A program made the position numbers and the translations under genes. From positions 1-64,000 of the forward strand of contig JAIXWH010000066.1 of the NCBI GenBank assembly GCA_027484165.1: a stretch of DNA of 64,000 nucleotides, in the 5' to 3' direction. Source of the DNA: Chitinophagaceae bacterium. GTDB taxonomy: Bacteria > Bacteroidota > Bacteroidia > Chitinophagales > Chitinophagaceae. The stretch's first letter is position 1. Each line of letters begins with the position of its first letter. The notes below the pieces were generated by a model that made no database searches, had not been told where the DNA came from, and was given only the letters and a program-made list of their open reading frames with translations. Below are positions 1-8,876 of the stretch, one piece after another.

Positions 1-470
1 AGCATAAGTCCGGATATTGGATTTTTTTGGTTTTTCACCATTATCTTTTCAGATAATGATAGGATTTTGGTTTTTCTTAGGGTTTGGGTTTTGATTTTTG
101 TTTGCCATCATCGCTTTTTAAGGCATAGGCTAGGTACTGGATTTTGTTTTAGTTTTCATAAGGATAAATATTTTAAAGCGAACGTTTTCAATTAAAAAGA
201 AGTTGACTAATATTGGATTTGGTTTTTTTAATTGGATATTGAAAAGAACTTGGTTTTTATTTGGATTTTGGATTCTGACTGATATGTTGTTTATCAATCA
301 ACTTCTGACACAAAGATGCGAAGCTTTGAGATGCTGTACAAGAGCAGAATTGCCCTTTTTATGGGATGAAGTAATTACTGGTTCAAGCGTATAAAATACA
401 TGAAAACGCTTCTGTTTATACGATTTTCTATAACGTAGTTTTACGATATCGCAAATTAGACAAAGTTGTA
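1..470. other. gene-free left edge with C/A-rich minus strand
   Basis: No credible gene was found here. Short open frames exist on both strands (about 203-394 plus and 298-489 minus), but they overlap each other, and the minus one begins inside a terminator hairpin. The plus strand at 1-300 is full of TTGG and GGATTT words, so the minus strand is rich in C and A and poor in G, with words such as ATCCAA and ACCAAA. The same style of sequence occurs on the plus strand near 44824-44905. A weak AT-rich hairpin lies at 40-57. The segment could hold an RNA read from the minus strand or be decayed sequence. Neither is proven. Confidence 0.4.
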
Positions 471-504
471 AAAAAGAAAAGTGCTGCATTGTAAATGCAG
501 CACT
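471..504 (-). terminator. Rho-independent terminator of the CBS-domain gene
   Basis: An 11-bp perfect stem (AGTGCTGCATT, loop of 3, arms 480-490 and 494-504) is followed on the minus strand by a run of U, written as A-rich 471-479 on the plus strand. It lies about 40 bases after the stop codon of the minus-strand gene at 543. Confidence 0.85.
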
Positions 505-542
505 GTATTGAATTTGATAAACTTAGGAGTTCTGTTAAATCG

Positions 543-1898
543 TTATTTGGATAAACTCTGAATAATATCGTACTTGGTTACAATTTGATAAATACCACTG
601 TCATCTTTGCTTAAAACTGCACCATTTTCTTTATTGATAAAACTACTTAAACGTTCAACAGGAGTATCAAAACTAACTTCTGGGTAAGGCTTTTCCATAA
701 CGTCTTTTACGCTTTGTAATTTGATTTCTGGATTATTGAGTAATTTATCAAATAATCCACTTTCAGAAATAGCACCTACGTTTTTTCCATTTTCAAATAC
801 TGGAATATTTTCGATGTCATATTTCTTCATTAATTCAACGGCTTCGAGTACAGTATGGTCGGGTGTTAAGCTTACTAACTTTTGACTTTTTCTTCCGTTG
901 ATTATTTCTTTAAATGTTTTTACCTCTAAAAAACCTCTCTCCATCATCCATTCGTCATTATAAATCTTTCCAACATATCTGCTCCCGTGATCATGAAAAA
1001 TACAAACCACTACATCGTCTTTCTTTAATTGATCTTTTAATTGAAAAACACCTTGTAAACAACTGCCTGCACTGTAGCCACAAAACATGCCTTCTTCTTT
1101 TGCAATTCTTCTTGCCATTACAGCTCCGTCTTTATCTGTAACTTTTGTAAACTCATCAATGTACTTCATGTCGTAATTCTGAGGAACAAAATCTTCACCA
1201 AAACCTTCACTGATGTAGGGATATACTTCATTTTGATCTAATTCGCCTGTTTCGAAATATTTCTTTAACAGAGAACCATAGCTATCAATAGCCCAAATTT
1301 TAATATTGGGATTTTGTTCTTTTAAATATTTTGCAGTTCCTATAATTGTTCCTCCTGTTCCGGTTGCTACTACTAGATGGGTGATTTTCCCTTCAGATTG
1401 TTGCCAAATTTCAGGTCCTGTTTGTTCATAGTGCGCTTGTCTATTGGCTAAATTATCATATTGGTTTACATACCATGAATTCGGAACTTCTGTAGATAAT
1501 CTTCTAGAAACTGAATAGTAGGAGCGAGGATCTTCTGGTTCTACATTTGTAGGACAAACTATTACCTCTGCACCCACTGCTTTTAAGATATCTGCTTTTT
1601 CTTTCGATTGCTTATCTGTTGTGGTGAAAATGCATTTATATCCCTTAACGCAAGCGGCTAATGCTAATCCCATTCCTGTATTTCCACTTGTGCCTTCAAT
1701 GATTGTGCCACCGGGCTTGATTTTCCCTTCTTGTTCAGCAACTTCAAGCATTTTTAGCGCCATTCTATCTTTAATGGAATTCCCAGGGTTGAAATATTCA
1801 ACTTTTGCCAAAACGGTGCAGGGTAAATCTTTAGTGATTTTGTTTAATTTGATTAAAGGGGTGTTTCCAATTGTTTCAAGAATGTTATTTAACCACAT
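543..1898 (-). CDS. cystathionine beta-synthase-type PLP enzyme with two CBS domains
   Basis: A fold-type II PLP enzyme of 451 residues. The catalytic lysine is K43 in the motif NPGNSIKDR, the substrate loop is EGTSGNTG at 68-75, and a glycine-rich phosphate-binding GTGGT loop lies near 180. The C-terminal 120 residues (about 330-450) form a pair of CBS domains. Family knowledge points to condensation of serine and homocysteine to cystathionine, or O-acetylserine sulfhydrylase activity. The CBS pair and a length close to bacterial CBS enzymes favour the former. CBS pairs commonly bind adenosyl ligands. The start is ATG. A -7 box TACCTTTG on the minus strand (1922 to 1915) sits 17 bases before it. 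The gene is transcribed alone and is closed by the hairpin at 480-504. The exact substrate is inferred. Confidence 0.85.
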   Translation of the reverse strand: MWLNNILETIGNTPLIKLNKITKDLPCTVLAKVEYFNPGNSIKDRMALKMLEVAEQEGKIKPGGTIIEGTSGNTGMGLALAACVKGYKCIFTTTDKQSKEKADILKAVGAEVIVCPTNVEPEDPRSYYSVSRRLSTEVPNSWYVNQYDNLANRQAHYEQTGPEIWQQSEGKITHLVVATGTGGTIIGTAKYLKEQNPNIKIWAIDSYGSLLKKYFETGELDQNEVYPYISEGFGEDFVPQNYDMKYIDEFTKVTDKDGAVMARRIAKEEGMFCGYSAGSCLQGVFQLKDQLKKDDVVVCIFHDHGSRYVGKIYNDEWMMERGFLEVKTFKEIINGRKSQKLVSLTPDHTVLEAVELMKKYDIENIPVFENGKNVGAISESGLFDKLLNNPEIKLQSVKDVMEKPYPEVSFDTPVERLSSFINKENGAVLSKDDSGIYQIVTKYDIIQSLSK

Positions 1899-2024
1899 AG
1901 ATTTTTATTTGTGCCAAAGGTAATAATTTAGTTTTCCAAAGAGTAGTCAATTAATCATTAGTGATTTATTTGAGCTTTTGATTGAAAATTAATTAATAAT
2001 TTACTTAATTGATGAAATAATATC

Positions 2025-2032
2025 TAAATTTG
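2025..2032 (+). promoter_or_regulatory. candidate -7 promoter box before amt
   Basis: TAAATTTG matches the Bacteroidota TAnnTTTG element 49 bases before the ATG. No well-spaced upstream TTG is evident, so the call rests on one half of the promoter. Confidence 0.35.
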
Positions 2033-2080
2033 ATTCTTCCTAATGAATATTATTCATGCAATATTTGAAATCTTTTAAAA

Positions 2081-3391
2081 ATGACAAGAAAATCGGCTTA
2101 TGTAACCTTTGGAATTTTAATACTCATCGCATTTTTATCTTTACTTTTTCCTTCTCTGCCAACACAAATTAATCATAGTCCAATTGATGCCGCTGATACT
2201 TCTTGGATGCTTACAGCTACAGCTTTGGTTTTAATCATGACACCCGGACTTGCATTTTTTTATGGTGGAATGGTCAATAAAAAAAATGTATTGAGTACCA
2301 TGTTGCAAAGTTTTATTTGCATGGCTTTGATTTCAATAATTTGGGTTGTAGTTGGATTTAGTTTGTCCTTTGGAGATTCTCAATACGGAATCATAGGAAG
2401 TCCATCTACTTTTTTTATGATGAATCATGTGATTGATGGTGCTCCATGGAAATTAGCGCCTACCATTCCATTGATTCTATTTGCATTTTATCAATTGAAG
2501 TTTGCAATCATAACACCAGCATTAATAACTGGCGCATTTGCTGAAAGAATTAAATTTAAGTCTTACTTGTTGTTTATAGTTTTGTTTTGTTTGTTTATTT
2601 ATTGTCCTTTAGCTCATGCAACCTGGCATCCTGATGGAGTTTTGGCAAAGTTGGGTATTCTGGATTTTGCAGGAGGAGTGGTAGTACACATGAGTGCGGG
2701 ATGGGCAGCATTGGCAAGTGCAATTTATTTAAAAGGCAGAAACGAATCAGTTCATAATCCTGCAAGAATTACTTATGTGTTATTAGGTACGGGTTTGCTA
2801 TGGTTTGGATGGATAGGTTTTAATGCAGGTTCAGCTTTTCATGCCGACAATATTGCAGCAATAGCCATTGCTACAACTTCAACAGCTTCCGCTGCTGCTG
2901 CATTCACCTGGATTATTTTTGATGCTGTAAGGGGGAGGAAACCAGGAGCAATGGGTGCTTGTATTGGAGCAGTTGTAGGTTTGGTTGCCATAACGCCTGC
3001 TGCAGGATATATTACCTTGCCACAATCATTTATTGTTGGAATGGTTGCATCAATTGTAAGTAGCTTAATGGTTGAGTGGCGATCAAAAACTTCTATCGAT
3101 GATACACTTGATGTTTTTCCATGTCATGGAGTTGGTGGAATGGTTGGGATGATTTTAACTGGTGTATTTGCAAGTTCAAAGATTAATTCAGGAGTTCTAA
3201 ATAATGGGCTGATTTATGGTGAAACGAAATTGTTTATAGTTCAGCTTTTTGCTTTAGTTGGTGTGTCAGCTTTTGTCTTTCTAAGCACATTTGTACTGCT
3301 AAAAATAACAGATTTAATTATGCCACTTCGAGTAAGTGAGACAGAAGAAAAAGAAGGACTCGACTGGAGTCAACATGCTGAGAAACTATAA
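2081..3391 (+). CDS. amt: ammonium transporter
   Basis: Amt/MEP/Rh family channel of 436 residues with about eleven or twelve hydrophobic segments. The two pore histidines are visible: H203 in DFAGGVVVH and H349 in DVFPCHGVGG. These correspond to the twin-His pair of Escherichia coli AmtB. The first segment (residues 7-25) resembles an uncleaved or signal-like N-terminal helix ahead of the AADTSW start of the channel fold. The protein is expected in the inner membrane, taking up ammonium. No P-II regulator gene (glnB/glnK) lies next to it, which is unusual since many amt genes are paired with one. It converges with the S41 protease gene with only 7 bases between, and no terminator is visible there. 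Confidence 0.93.
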   Translation: MTRKSAYVTFGILILIAFLSLLFPSLPTQINHSPIDAADTSWMLTATALVLIMTPGLAFFYGGMVNKKNVLSTMLQSFICMALISIIWVVVGFSLSFGDSQYGIIGSPSTFFMMNHVIDGAPWKLAPTIPLILFAFYQLKFAIITPALITGAFAERIKFKSYLLFIVLFCLFIYCPLAHATWHPDGVLAKLGILDFAGGVVVHMSAGWAALASAIYLKGRNESVHNPARITYVLLGTGLLWFGWIGFNAGSAFHADNIAAIAIATTSTASAAAAFTWIIFDAVRGRKPGAMGACIGAVVGLVAITPAAGYITLPQSFIVGMVASIVSSLMVEWRSKTSIDDTLDVFPCHGVGGMVGMILTGVFASSKINSGVLNNGLIYGETKLFIVQLFALVGVSAFVFLSTFVLLKITDLIMPLRVSETEEKEGLDWSQHAEKL

Positions 3392-3398
3392 GTTGAAT

Positions 3399-4988
3399 TT
3401 ATTGATTGATAACTTCGATTGCTTTTTTAAATGTTTTGTCTTCTGTATTTGTAACCTGATACATAGCATTCTTATTCCAAACCAATCTTGCTAATCTTGA
3501 TTTGATGGTAGTTTCAATGAAATCTTTTTCAGCAGATGTTAATTTAGAAATATCTACTTTTTTAGAATACGACATGTTTTTTATAGTGTCCCAGTCAGAT
3601 AAACTGATATGATAATTCTTATTGAACTCTATCGCGTTTTTGTAATTGTTTTTTATGTTTTGATTTGCAGTTGCAAGATTTAAAACAAATTTATTTATGA
3701 TGTTGCTGGTAAATAATTGAATGGTGTTTTCAGTGATGCTTGCTGTGTCAGAAGTTGTATAGATGTCTGGATAAATTCCTCCACCATCAATGAGTATTTT
3801 TCCAGCGGGAGTTTTGTATTTTTTAGCATGAGCAATTCTTAATGAGTCTTCTTTAATTTCTGCTTGATTGTTTTTTCTGTCTAATAATTCTCTGTAATAT
3901 GCTAGCTCTCCATTTGAATATGGTCGTTGTATGCTTCTGCCCAAAGGCGAATAATATCTTGCTATGGTGATTCTAAGAGCACTATTATCTGACAAGTCGA
4001 ATTGTTCCTGAACAAGTCCTTTACCAAAGCTTCGTGTACCCATAACTGTTGCTCTGTCCCAGTCTTGAAGTGCACCCATTAATACTTCGCTTGCGCTTGC
4101 ACTTCCTTCATTTGATAATATGATAATTTTTCCAGTTTCAAATTGTCCCAACCTTCTGCAACGATATTCCTTTTTGGGAGAATGTTTTCCAACTGTGTAA
4201 GTAATGAGTTTGTCACCATCCAAAAATTCATCAGCTATTTCAATTGCTTCATCCAGTACACCACCGCCATTATCTCTTAAGTCTAGAATCATTTTTTTTA
4301 ATCCTTGTTTTTTTAAGTCCATTAATGCGGTCATGAATTCTCTATATGTTTGAGCAGTGAATTTGTCGATTTTGATGTATCCGGTTTCTTTATCAATCAT
4401 GTAAGAAGCTTCAATGCTGTTTACGGGAATAATATCTCTGTTGATGTTTAATGAAAGTGGATTGCCTTTTCTGATAATATCTAATTTTAATTCGCTTCCT
4501 CGGTTTCCACAGATGATTTTTCGAATAGAATCAGAACTCATATTTACAGAAGCTATTTTTTTTTCATTTGCTTTTATGAATTTGTCTCCGAATTGAATAC
4601 CGGCATTATGAGCAGGACCTTTTTCTATAACATTGGTAACATTTAGAGTATCGTCAATGATTTCAAATTCAATTCCTATGCCGTAAAAATTTCCATTTAT
4701 TTCATCGTTAATGTCTTGTAATTCAGCAGCCGGAATTCTAACAGAGTGTGGGTCGAGTTTGCTTAATAGGGCATCGATTGCAGTGTCACTGAGTTGGTTA
4801 AATGATACATCATCAACATATTTATTTTTGATTAGTTCTAGCACTTCGTTGATAGAAGATTTTTTATCTCTTGAAAAAAAAGAATTGCCCGGAAATCCAT
4901 CTCTCATTTTAAAGCCAATAAAGATACCTGCGCACATGGAAATGCTCAATAATAATGGCAATGCAACTTTTAATTTCGGATTATTCAT
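3399..4988 (-). CDS. C-terminal processing peptidase (S41 family)
   Basis: A 529-residue S41 serine protease. An N-terminal membrane anchor or signal segment (7-27) is followed by a helical S41 N-domain, a PDZ domain at about 100-175, and the catalytic core at about 200-385. The core has the nucleophile region NEGSASASE (293-301) and the lysine region FGKG (K323). The fold places it in the periplasm, where the PDZ domain selects C-terminal tails of substrates. The C-terminal 140 residues are an extension seen in Bacteroidota members. Substrates are unknown. A -7 box TAACTTTG on the minus strand (5018 to 5011) lies about 22 bases before the ATG. The gene is monocistronic and diverges from the sugar kinase. 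Confidence 0.9.
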   Translation of the reverse strand: MNNPKLKVALPLLLSISMCAGIFIGFKMRDGFPGNSFFSRDKKSSINEVLELIKNKYVDDVSFNQLSDTAIDALLSKLDPHSVRIPAAELQDINDEINGNFYGIGIEFEIIDDTLNVTNVIEKGPAHNAGIQFGDKFIKANEKKIASVNMSSDSIRKIICGNRGSELKLDIIRKGNPLSLNINRDIIPVNSIEASYMIDKETGYIKIDKFTAQTYREFMTALMDLKKQGLKKMILDLRDNGGGVLDEAIEIADEFLDGDKLITYTVGKHSPKKEYRCRRLGQFETGKIIILSNEGSASASEVLMGALQDWDRATVMGTRSFGKGLVQEQFDLSDNSALRITIARYYSPLGRSIQRPYSNGELAYYRELLDRKNNQAEIKEDSLRIAHAKKYKTPAGKILIDGGGIYPDIYTTSDTASITENTIQLFTSNIINKFVLNLATANQNIKNNYKNAIEFNKNYHISLSDWDTIKNMSYSKKVDISKLTSAEKDFIETTIKSRLARLVWNKNAMYQVTNTEDKTFKKAIEVINQ

Positions 4989-5137
4989 TTTAAATATTTT
5001 ACTAAAGTTGCAAAGTTAATTTTTTGTAGGCATTCTTTTTGTTTTAATTGCTTTTCAAGTTAATTTCATGTTTTAATACAATACGTAGTTTTGGTTTTCA
5101 ATACTAAACAATAATATTTCCTTTAAATAATTTAATT

Positions 5138-5977
5138 ATGTCAATAAAGCTTATCGCTGATAGTGGGTCAACAAAAACAGAATGGTGTTTAATTAAAGGG
5201 AAAAACAAGAAGAAGTTTCAAACCCAGGGTATTAGTCCTTATTTTCTAAAAGAAAATCAAATCGTAGAAATATTAACAAAAGAACTGTTTGGAAAAGTAA
5301 AATCAACTTTGCCAGATGAAATTTTTTACTATGGTACTGGATGCAGTAATGCAACTAATGTTAAAATTTTAAAGAATGCACTGAAAGTTGTTTTTCCGAA
5401 ATCTAAAATTCATGTTGATCATGATTTGATGGGTGCTGCAAAAGCGTTGTGTGGAAACAAAAAGGGAATAGCTTGTATTTTAGGCACAGGATCTAATTCC
5501 TGTTTTTTTAATGGGAAGAAAATTGTAAAAAATAGCCCAGGGTTAGGTTATGTATTAGGGGATGAGGGTAGTGGCACTTATCTTGGAAAAAAAGTGATTC
5601 AATATTATTTGTACGAAACTTTTGAGCCCGATTTAATGGACAGATTCAAAGCTAAATATAATACGAGCAGCATTGAAATATTGGATGCTGTTTATAAACA
5701 TCCATTACCCAACAGATATCTTGCAGGTTTCACTGGTTTTTTAGTTGAGAATAGAGGTCATTACATGATTGAAAATATTATTGAAGATGGATTGAATGAT
5801 TTCTTTTTCAATCACATTTATAAATATAGAGAAAGCTGGACGCTCCCCATTCATTTTGTTGGTAGTGTGGCTTATGGTTTTAAAGATGTTTTGAAATCTC
5901 TTTGTGATTCTTATGAATTGCAATTGGGAACAGTATTAAAAAGTCCTATGGAAGGTTTGATTAGGTTTCATCAATAA
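5138..5977 (+). CDS. BadF/BadG-type ATPase, probable N-acetylglucosamine kinase
   Basis: A 279-residue ASKHA-fold kinase. The N-terminal phosphate loop is ADSGSTKTEW (7-16), the second is GTGSNSCFF near 115-123, and the adenosine region GDEGSGTYLG follows at about 141-150. This set is typical of the BadF/BadG/BcrA/BcrD ATPase family, whose small soluble Bacteroidota members are usually annotated as N-acetylglucosamine kinases. Activity on amino sugars released from peptidoglycan is likely but inferred. A -7 element TAGTTTTG lies at 5086-5093. The gene stands alone between the S41 protease and a secreted protein. Confidence 0.75.
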   Translation: MSIKLIADSGSTKTEWCLIKGKNKKKFQTQGISPYFLKENQIVEILTKELFGKVKSTLPDEIFYYGTGCSNATNVKILKNALKVVFPKSKIHVDHDLMGAAKALCGNKKGIACILGTGSNSCFFNGKKIVKNSPGLGYVLGDEGSGTYLGKKVIQYYLYETFEPDLMDRFKAKYNTSSIEILDAVYKHPLPNRYLAGFTGFLVENRGHYMIENIIEDGLNDFFFNHIYKYRESWTLPIHFVGSVAYGFKDVLKSLCDSYELQLGTVLKSPMEGLIRFHQ

Positions 5978-6149
5978 GTAACTTATTTATATTATGATTT
6001 AATTTATTGGGTTATTTAATTTTTGAATAATAATGATATGTGAATAAATCATAATAAAATATTGATTAAAATTCTTGTTTTCTTATTTTCTTTATCATAA
6101 ATTCGGTTTTGAATCAATTTTATTGTACAACATTAAATGCCCTTGAATT

Positions 6150-7397
6150 ATGAACAACAAATTTTTACTTACAACAGCACTTATTGCAATTTCACTTTTA
6201 GGAACTGCACAAAACAACAAATCTACTTTCGCAATCACTGGCGATGGTAACAATGATTTTATTTGGATGAATATCCGTCAATTAGATTTATCCAAAGGTC
6301 AAGTTACAAAAACGTTGTTCGACAGAAATGCAACTAAATACACAGTAACTGATGTTAACACAAAAGTCTCAACTGTAAAAAACAGTGCAACAGATTTCAA
6401 TATGTTCAATAGAAACTCTGTTCACCCAACAGGTTCTTTTGTTGCAGCAGCGGCTTATGATAAAAGAAGTAATAAATTGTTCTACACTCCAATGCGTACT
6501 GGTGAATTACGTTGGTTAGATATGAGTTCATCTGAATCTAATCCTCAGTTTTTTACTATGCAGATACCAAATTACAAAATCTCTGAAATGAATGATGATG
6601 CAACTGATATTACCAGAATGGTTATTGGTGCTGACGGTAATGGATATGCGATTAGTAACGATGGTAATCACTTCTTCTCTTTTACTACAGGTAAGAAACC
6701 AGTTATGACTGACTTGGGAAATATCATTGATGCTGAAGCTAATGGTGGTAATTCTATCCACAACAAATGCAGCAGCTGGGGTGGTGATATGATTGCTGAC
6801 GCATTCGGTAAATTATATGTAATTTCTGCTAACCATAATGTATATGTAATTGACGTTAAAACAAGAATTGCAACTTACAAAGGAATGATACAAGGTTTAC
6901 CTGCAGGATACACTACAAATGCGGCTGCAGTTAATGATGATGGTGAAGTAGTTTTAGGAAGTGCTAACTTGTTCTCAGGATACTACAAAATGAGTATCAC
7001 TGATTTAAAAGCTACAAAAATTGAAGGATCTGATGAAAAGTACAATGCATCAGATTTCGCAAATGCTAATTTATTATTACAAAAAGAAGCGAATAGCTTA
7101 AGTAACGGATCAGTAGTTCCATTCGCAGCTACTCCTGTTGATGCAAAAATTTTTCCTAATCCAGTTACTAACTCTTCATTCAATGTTTTGTTAGAATCTG
7201 CTAATGATGGTAGATTCACTATTCAGGTTTCAGATTTATCTGGTCGTGTGGTTTCTGTTAAATACATCAATGTAGTTAAAGGAAATCAAAAAGCAAGAGT
7301 TGATTTGAATTCAAGATTAACAAAAGGAATCTATGTAGTTAAAGTAACTGATGCAAACAAAGCAGTTATCATTAACGAGAAGATTGTGCTTCAATAA
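6150..7397 (+). CDS. secreted protein with type IX secretion C-terminal sorting domain
   Basis: A 415-residue protein with a Sec signal peptide (about 1-20, ending LLGTAQ). The large body (about 25-310) has repeated short strand and glycine-turn segments resembling a beta-propeller. The last 80 residues start IFPNPVTN, continue through SDLSGRVV and end with KGIYVVKVTD...EKIVLQ, which is the pattern of the T9SS type A sorting domain. The protein should therefore cross the outer membrane through the type IX system and be attached to or released from the surface. No enzymatic motif was seen, and the function of the body is unknown. The gene is monocistronic with a strong terminator 20 bases downstream. 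Confidence 0.85.
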   Translation: MNNKFLLTTALIAISLLGTAQNNKSTFAITGDGNNDFIWMNIRQLDLSKGQVTKTLFDRNATKYTVTDVNTKVSTVKNSATDFNMFNRNSVHPTGSFVAAAAYDKRSNKLFYTPMRTGELRWLDMSSSESNPQFFTMQIPNYKISEMNDDATDITRMVIGADGNGYAISNDGNHFFSFTTGKKPVMTDLGNIIDAEANGGNSIHNKCSSWGGDMIADAFGKLYVISANHNVYVIDVKTRIATYKGMIQGLPAGYTTNAAAVNDDGEVVLGSANLFSGYYKMSITDLKATKIEGSDEKYNASDFANANLLLQKEANSLSNGSVVPFAATPVDAKIFPNPVTNSSFNVLLESANDGRFTIQVSDLSGRVVSVKYINVVKGNQKARVDLNSRLTKGIYVVKVTDANKAVIINEKIVLQ

Positions 7398-7416
7398 TAT
7401 TACGGTTAATAGGTGC

Positions 7417-7447
7417 AAGAGGCTATCATTAGGTAGCCTCTTTTTTA
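7417..7447 (+). terminator. Rho-independent terminator after the T9SS protein gene
   Basis: A 9-bp perfect stem AAGAGGCTA / TAGCCTCTT with an 8-base loop, followed by a T-rich tail. It lies 20 bases after the stop codon. Confidence 0.85.
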
Positions 7448-7496
7448 TTATGTTATTCCATCAATAAATCCGATTTTTGTTGGGAAATTTTTCATT

Positions 7497-8060
7497 TTGC
7501 AAGATATAGAACCATACTACAATTGGAGACATCTTTATATAGCAGAAGAAGATTCTATATCTCCATTTTACAAAAGAGAGTATAGCGAGTTTGAATATAC
7601 AAAAACCCTGTATAATTATTTTATCCACCCTCAATGGGATGATTTTGGATCTAAAACACTTTACATGAAAATGCTTTATGTTGAGTATGATTATCAATTC
7701 GCAATTATAGAGTTGATAGGTGAGTGGAATGATGCTATTGAAAATGATATCATGACATTGAGGCGAAATATCACAGATATTTTATTTAAAAATGGGATTG
7801 TTAAGTTTATTTTCATTTCTGAAAATGTATTAAATTTTCATAGCAGTGACGATAGTTATTATGAAGACTGGAAAGAGCAATTGGAAGATGATAACGGCTG
7901 GATCGCGGTTCTGAATATGCCTCAGCAAAGTCAATATGATTTTAAAAAATCAAGAATAACTAATTATGTCAATTTCTATGAGATGAATGAATGGAGAACT
8001 TACAAGCCTGAACTTATATTTCAGCAGATAGATAATTATATACAAAGGCAATTGTCTTGA
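7497..8060 (+). CDS. conserved hypothetical protein, TTG start
   Basis: A 187-residue soluble acidic protein rich in Tyr, Trp, Asp and Glu, with no signal peptide or membrane segment and no family I can name. The N-terminal stretch YNWRHLYIAEEDSISPFY and the following IHPQWDDFGS look conserved rather than random. The only start that keeps this N-terminus is TTG at 7497; no in-frame ATG exists upstream, and the next ATG (7666) would remove 56 residues. Codon use matches the neighbours. It lies between the T9SS protein and sdhC without an obvious operon partner. Confidence 0.7.
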   Translation: MQDIEPYYNWRHLYIAEEDSISPFYKREYSEFEYTKTLYNYFIHPQWDDFGSKTLYMKMLYVEYDYQFAIIELIGEWNDAIENDIMTLRRNITDILFKNGIVKFIFISENVLNFHSSDDSYYEDWKEQLEDDNGWIAVLNMPQQSQYDFKKSRITNYVNFYEMNEWRTYKPELIFQQIDNYIQRQLS

Positions 8061-8131
8061 TTTTTGTATAACTTTTTTCTTTTATTGCTTCATTTTGCCT
8101 CAATAAAATAGCATTTTAAAAGATAGTGCCT

Positions 8132-8139
8132 TATTTTTG
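8132..8139 (+). promoter_or_regulatory. candidate -7 box of the sdh operon
   Basis: TATTTTTG fits TAnnTTTG and lies 31 bases before the sdhC ATG. An upstream TTTG is present (8094-8097), but the 34-base gap is too wide for a standard pair. Confidence 0.35.
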
Positions 8140-8169
8140 CATAAATTTTAAATCCATTAACTTTTAAAT

Positions 8170-8838
8170 ATGAACTGGAAGCATTTTTTCACATCTTCTA
8201 TTGGTAGAAAATTCACGATGGGGTTATCAGGAATTTTCCTGATACTTTTTCTAATTGTTCATGCCGGAATCAACTCTTGTATTTTCTTAAATGATCATGG
8301 AGAAACTTTTAATCAAGTTGCTAGATTTATGAGTCATAATTGGATTATGCGTTTCCTTGAAATTGGTTTGTTCGCTACTCTTGTTCTGCATATCATTCAA
8401 GGATTAACTTTATGGTATCTAAATAAAAAAGCCAGACCAGTGGATTATGCATTCAATCAACCCTCCAAAAATAGTAAATGGTACAGCCGATCTATGGGAA
8501 TTTTGGGAACACTCTTGCTTCTCTTCATTGTAATGCATTTGAATCACTTTTATGTTGGAACAAAAATTGCTTTGTATGGTGGAGATAAGCCACATAATTT
8601 GTACGAAGAAATGCAGGAAGTGTTCAGCAATCAATGGGTTGTTGTTCTATACTTAGTTGGAGTAATTGCTTTGTTCTGGCATTTGTATCATGGGTTTCAA
8701 AGTGCTTTTCATACTTTAGGAATTAATCATAAAAAATATACACCAATAATCAATTGTGCTGGTTTAACCTATGCAGTAATTATATGTATATTATTTGCAT
8801 TAATGCCTATCGCAATGTTTTTACATTGGTTAAACTAA
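8170..8838 (+). CDS. sdhC: succinate dehydrogenase cytochrome b subunit
   Basis: A 222-residue membrane protein with five hydrophobic helices. Histidines suitable for two haem b groups lie within or beside them, for example in IVHAGINS, VLHIIQG, HLNHFYVG and LYHGFQSAFHTLG. This is the single-subunit cytochrome b558 of type B succinate:quinone oxidoreductases, as in Bacillus and Bacteroidota, not the two-subunit SdhC/SdhD anchor. It passes electrons from succinate oxidation to menaquinone. It is the first gene of sdhCAB, with 38 bases to sdhA. Confidence 0.93.
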   Translation: MNWKHFFTSSIGRKFTMGLSGIFLILFLIVHAGINSCIFLNDHGETFNQVARFMSHNWIMRFLEIGLFATLVLHIIQGLTLWYLNKKARPVDYAFNQPSKNSKWYSRSMGILGTLLLLFIVMHLNHFYVGTKIALYGGDKPHNLYEEMQEVFSNQWVVVLYLVGVIALFWHLYHGFQSAFHTLGINHKKYTPIINCAGLTYAVIICILFALMPIAMFLHWLN

Positions 8839-8876
8839 TCCGAAATAAATTTTCAACATCTAAATAACCTAATAAT

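Noticed and set aside
370..400. GGTTCAAGCG resembling a tRNA T-arm
   Set aside because: No acceptor stem, D-arm or anticodon arm can be drawn around it.
203..489. Opposed short frames of 63 codons on both strands at the left edge
   Set aside because: They overlap each other, the minus one starts inside a terminator hairpin, and neither shows a family pattern; low-complexity composition explains them.
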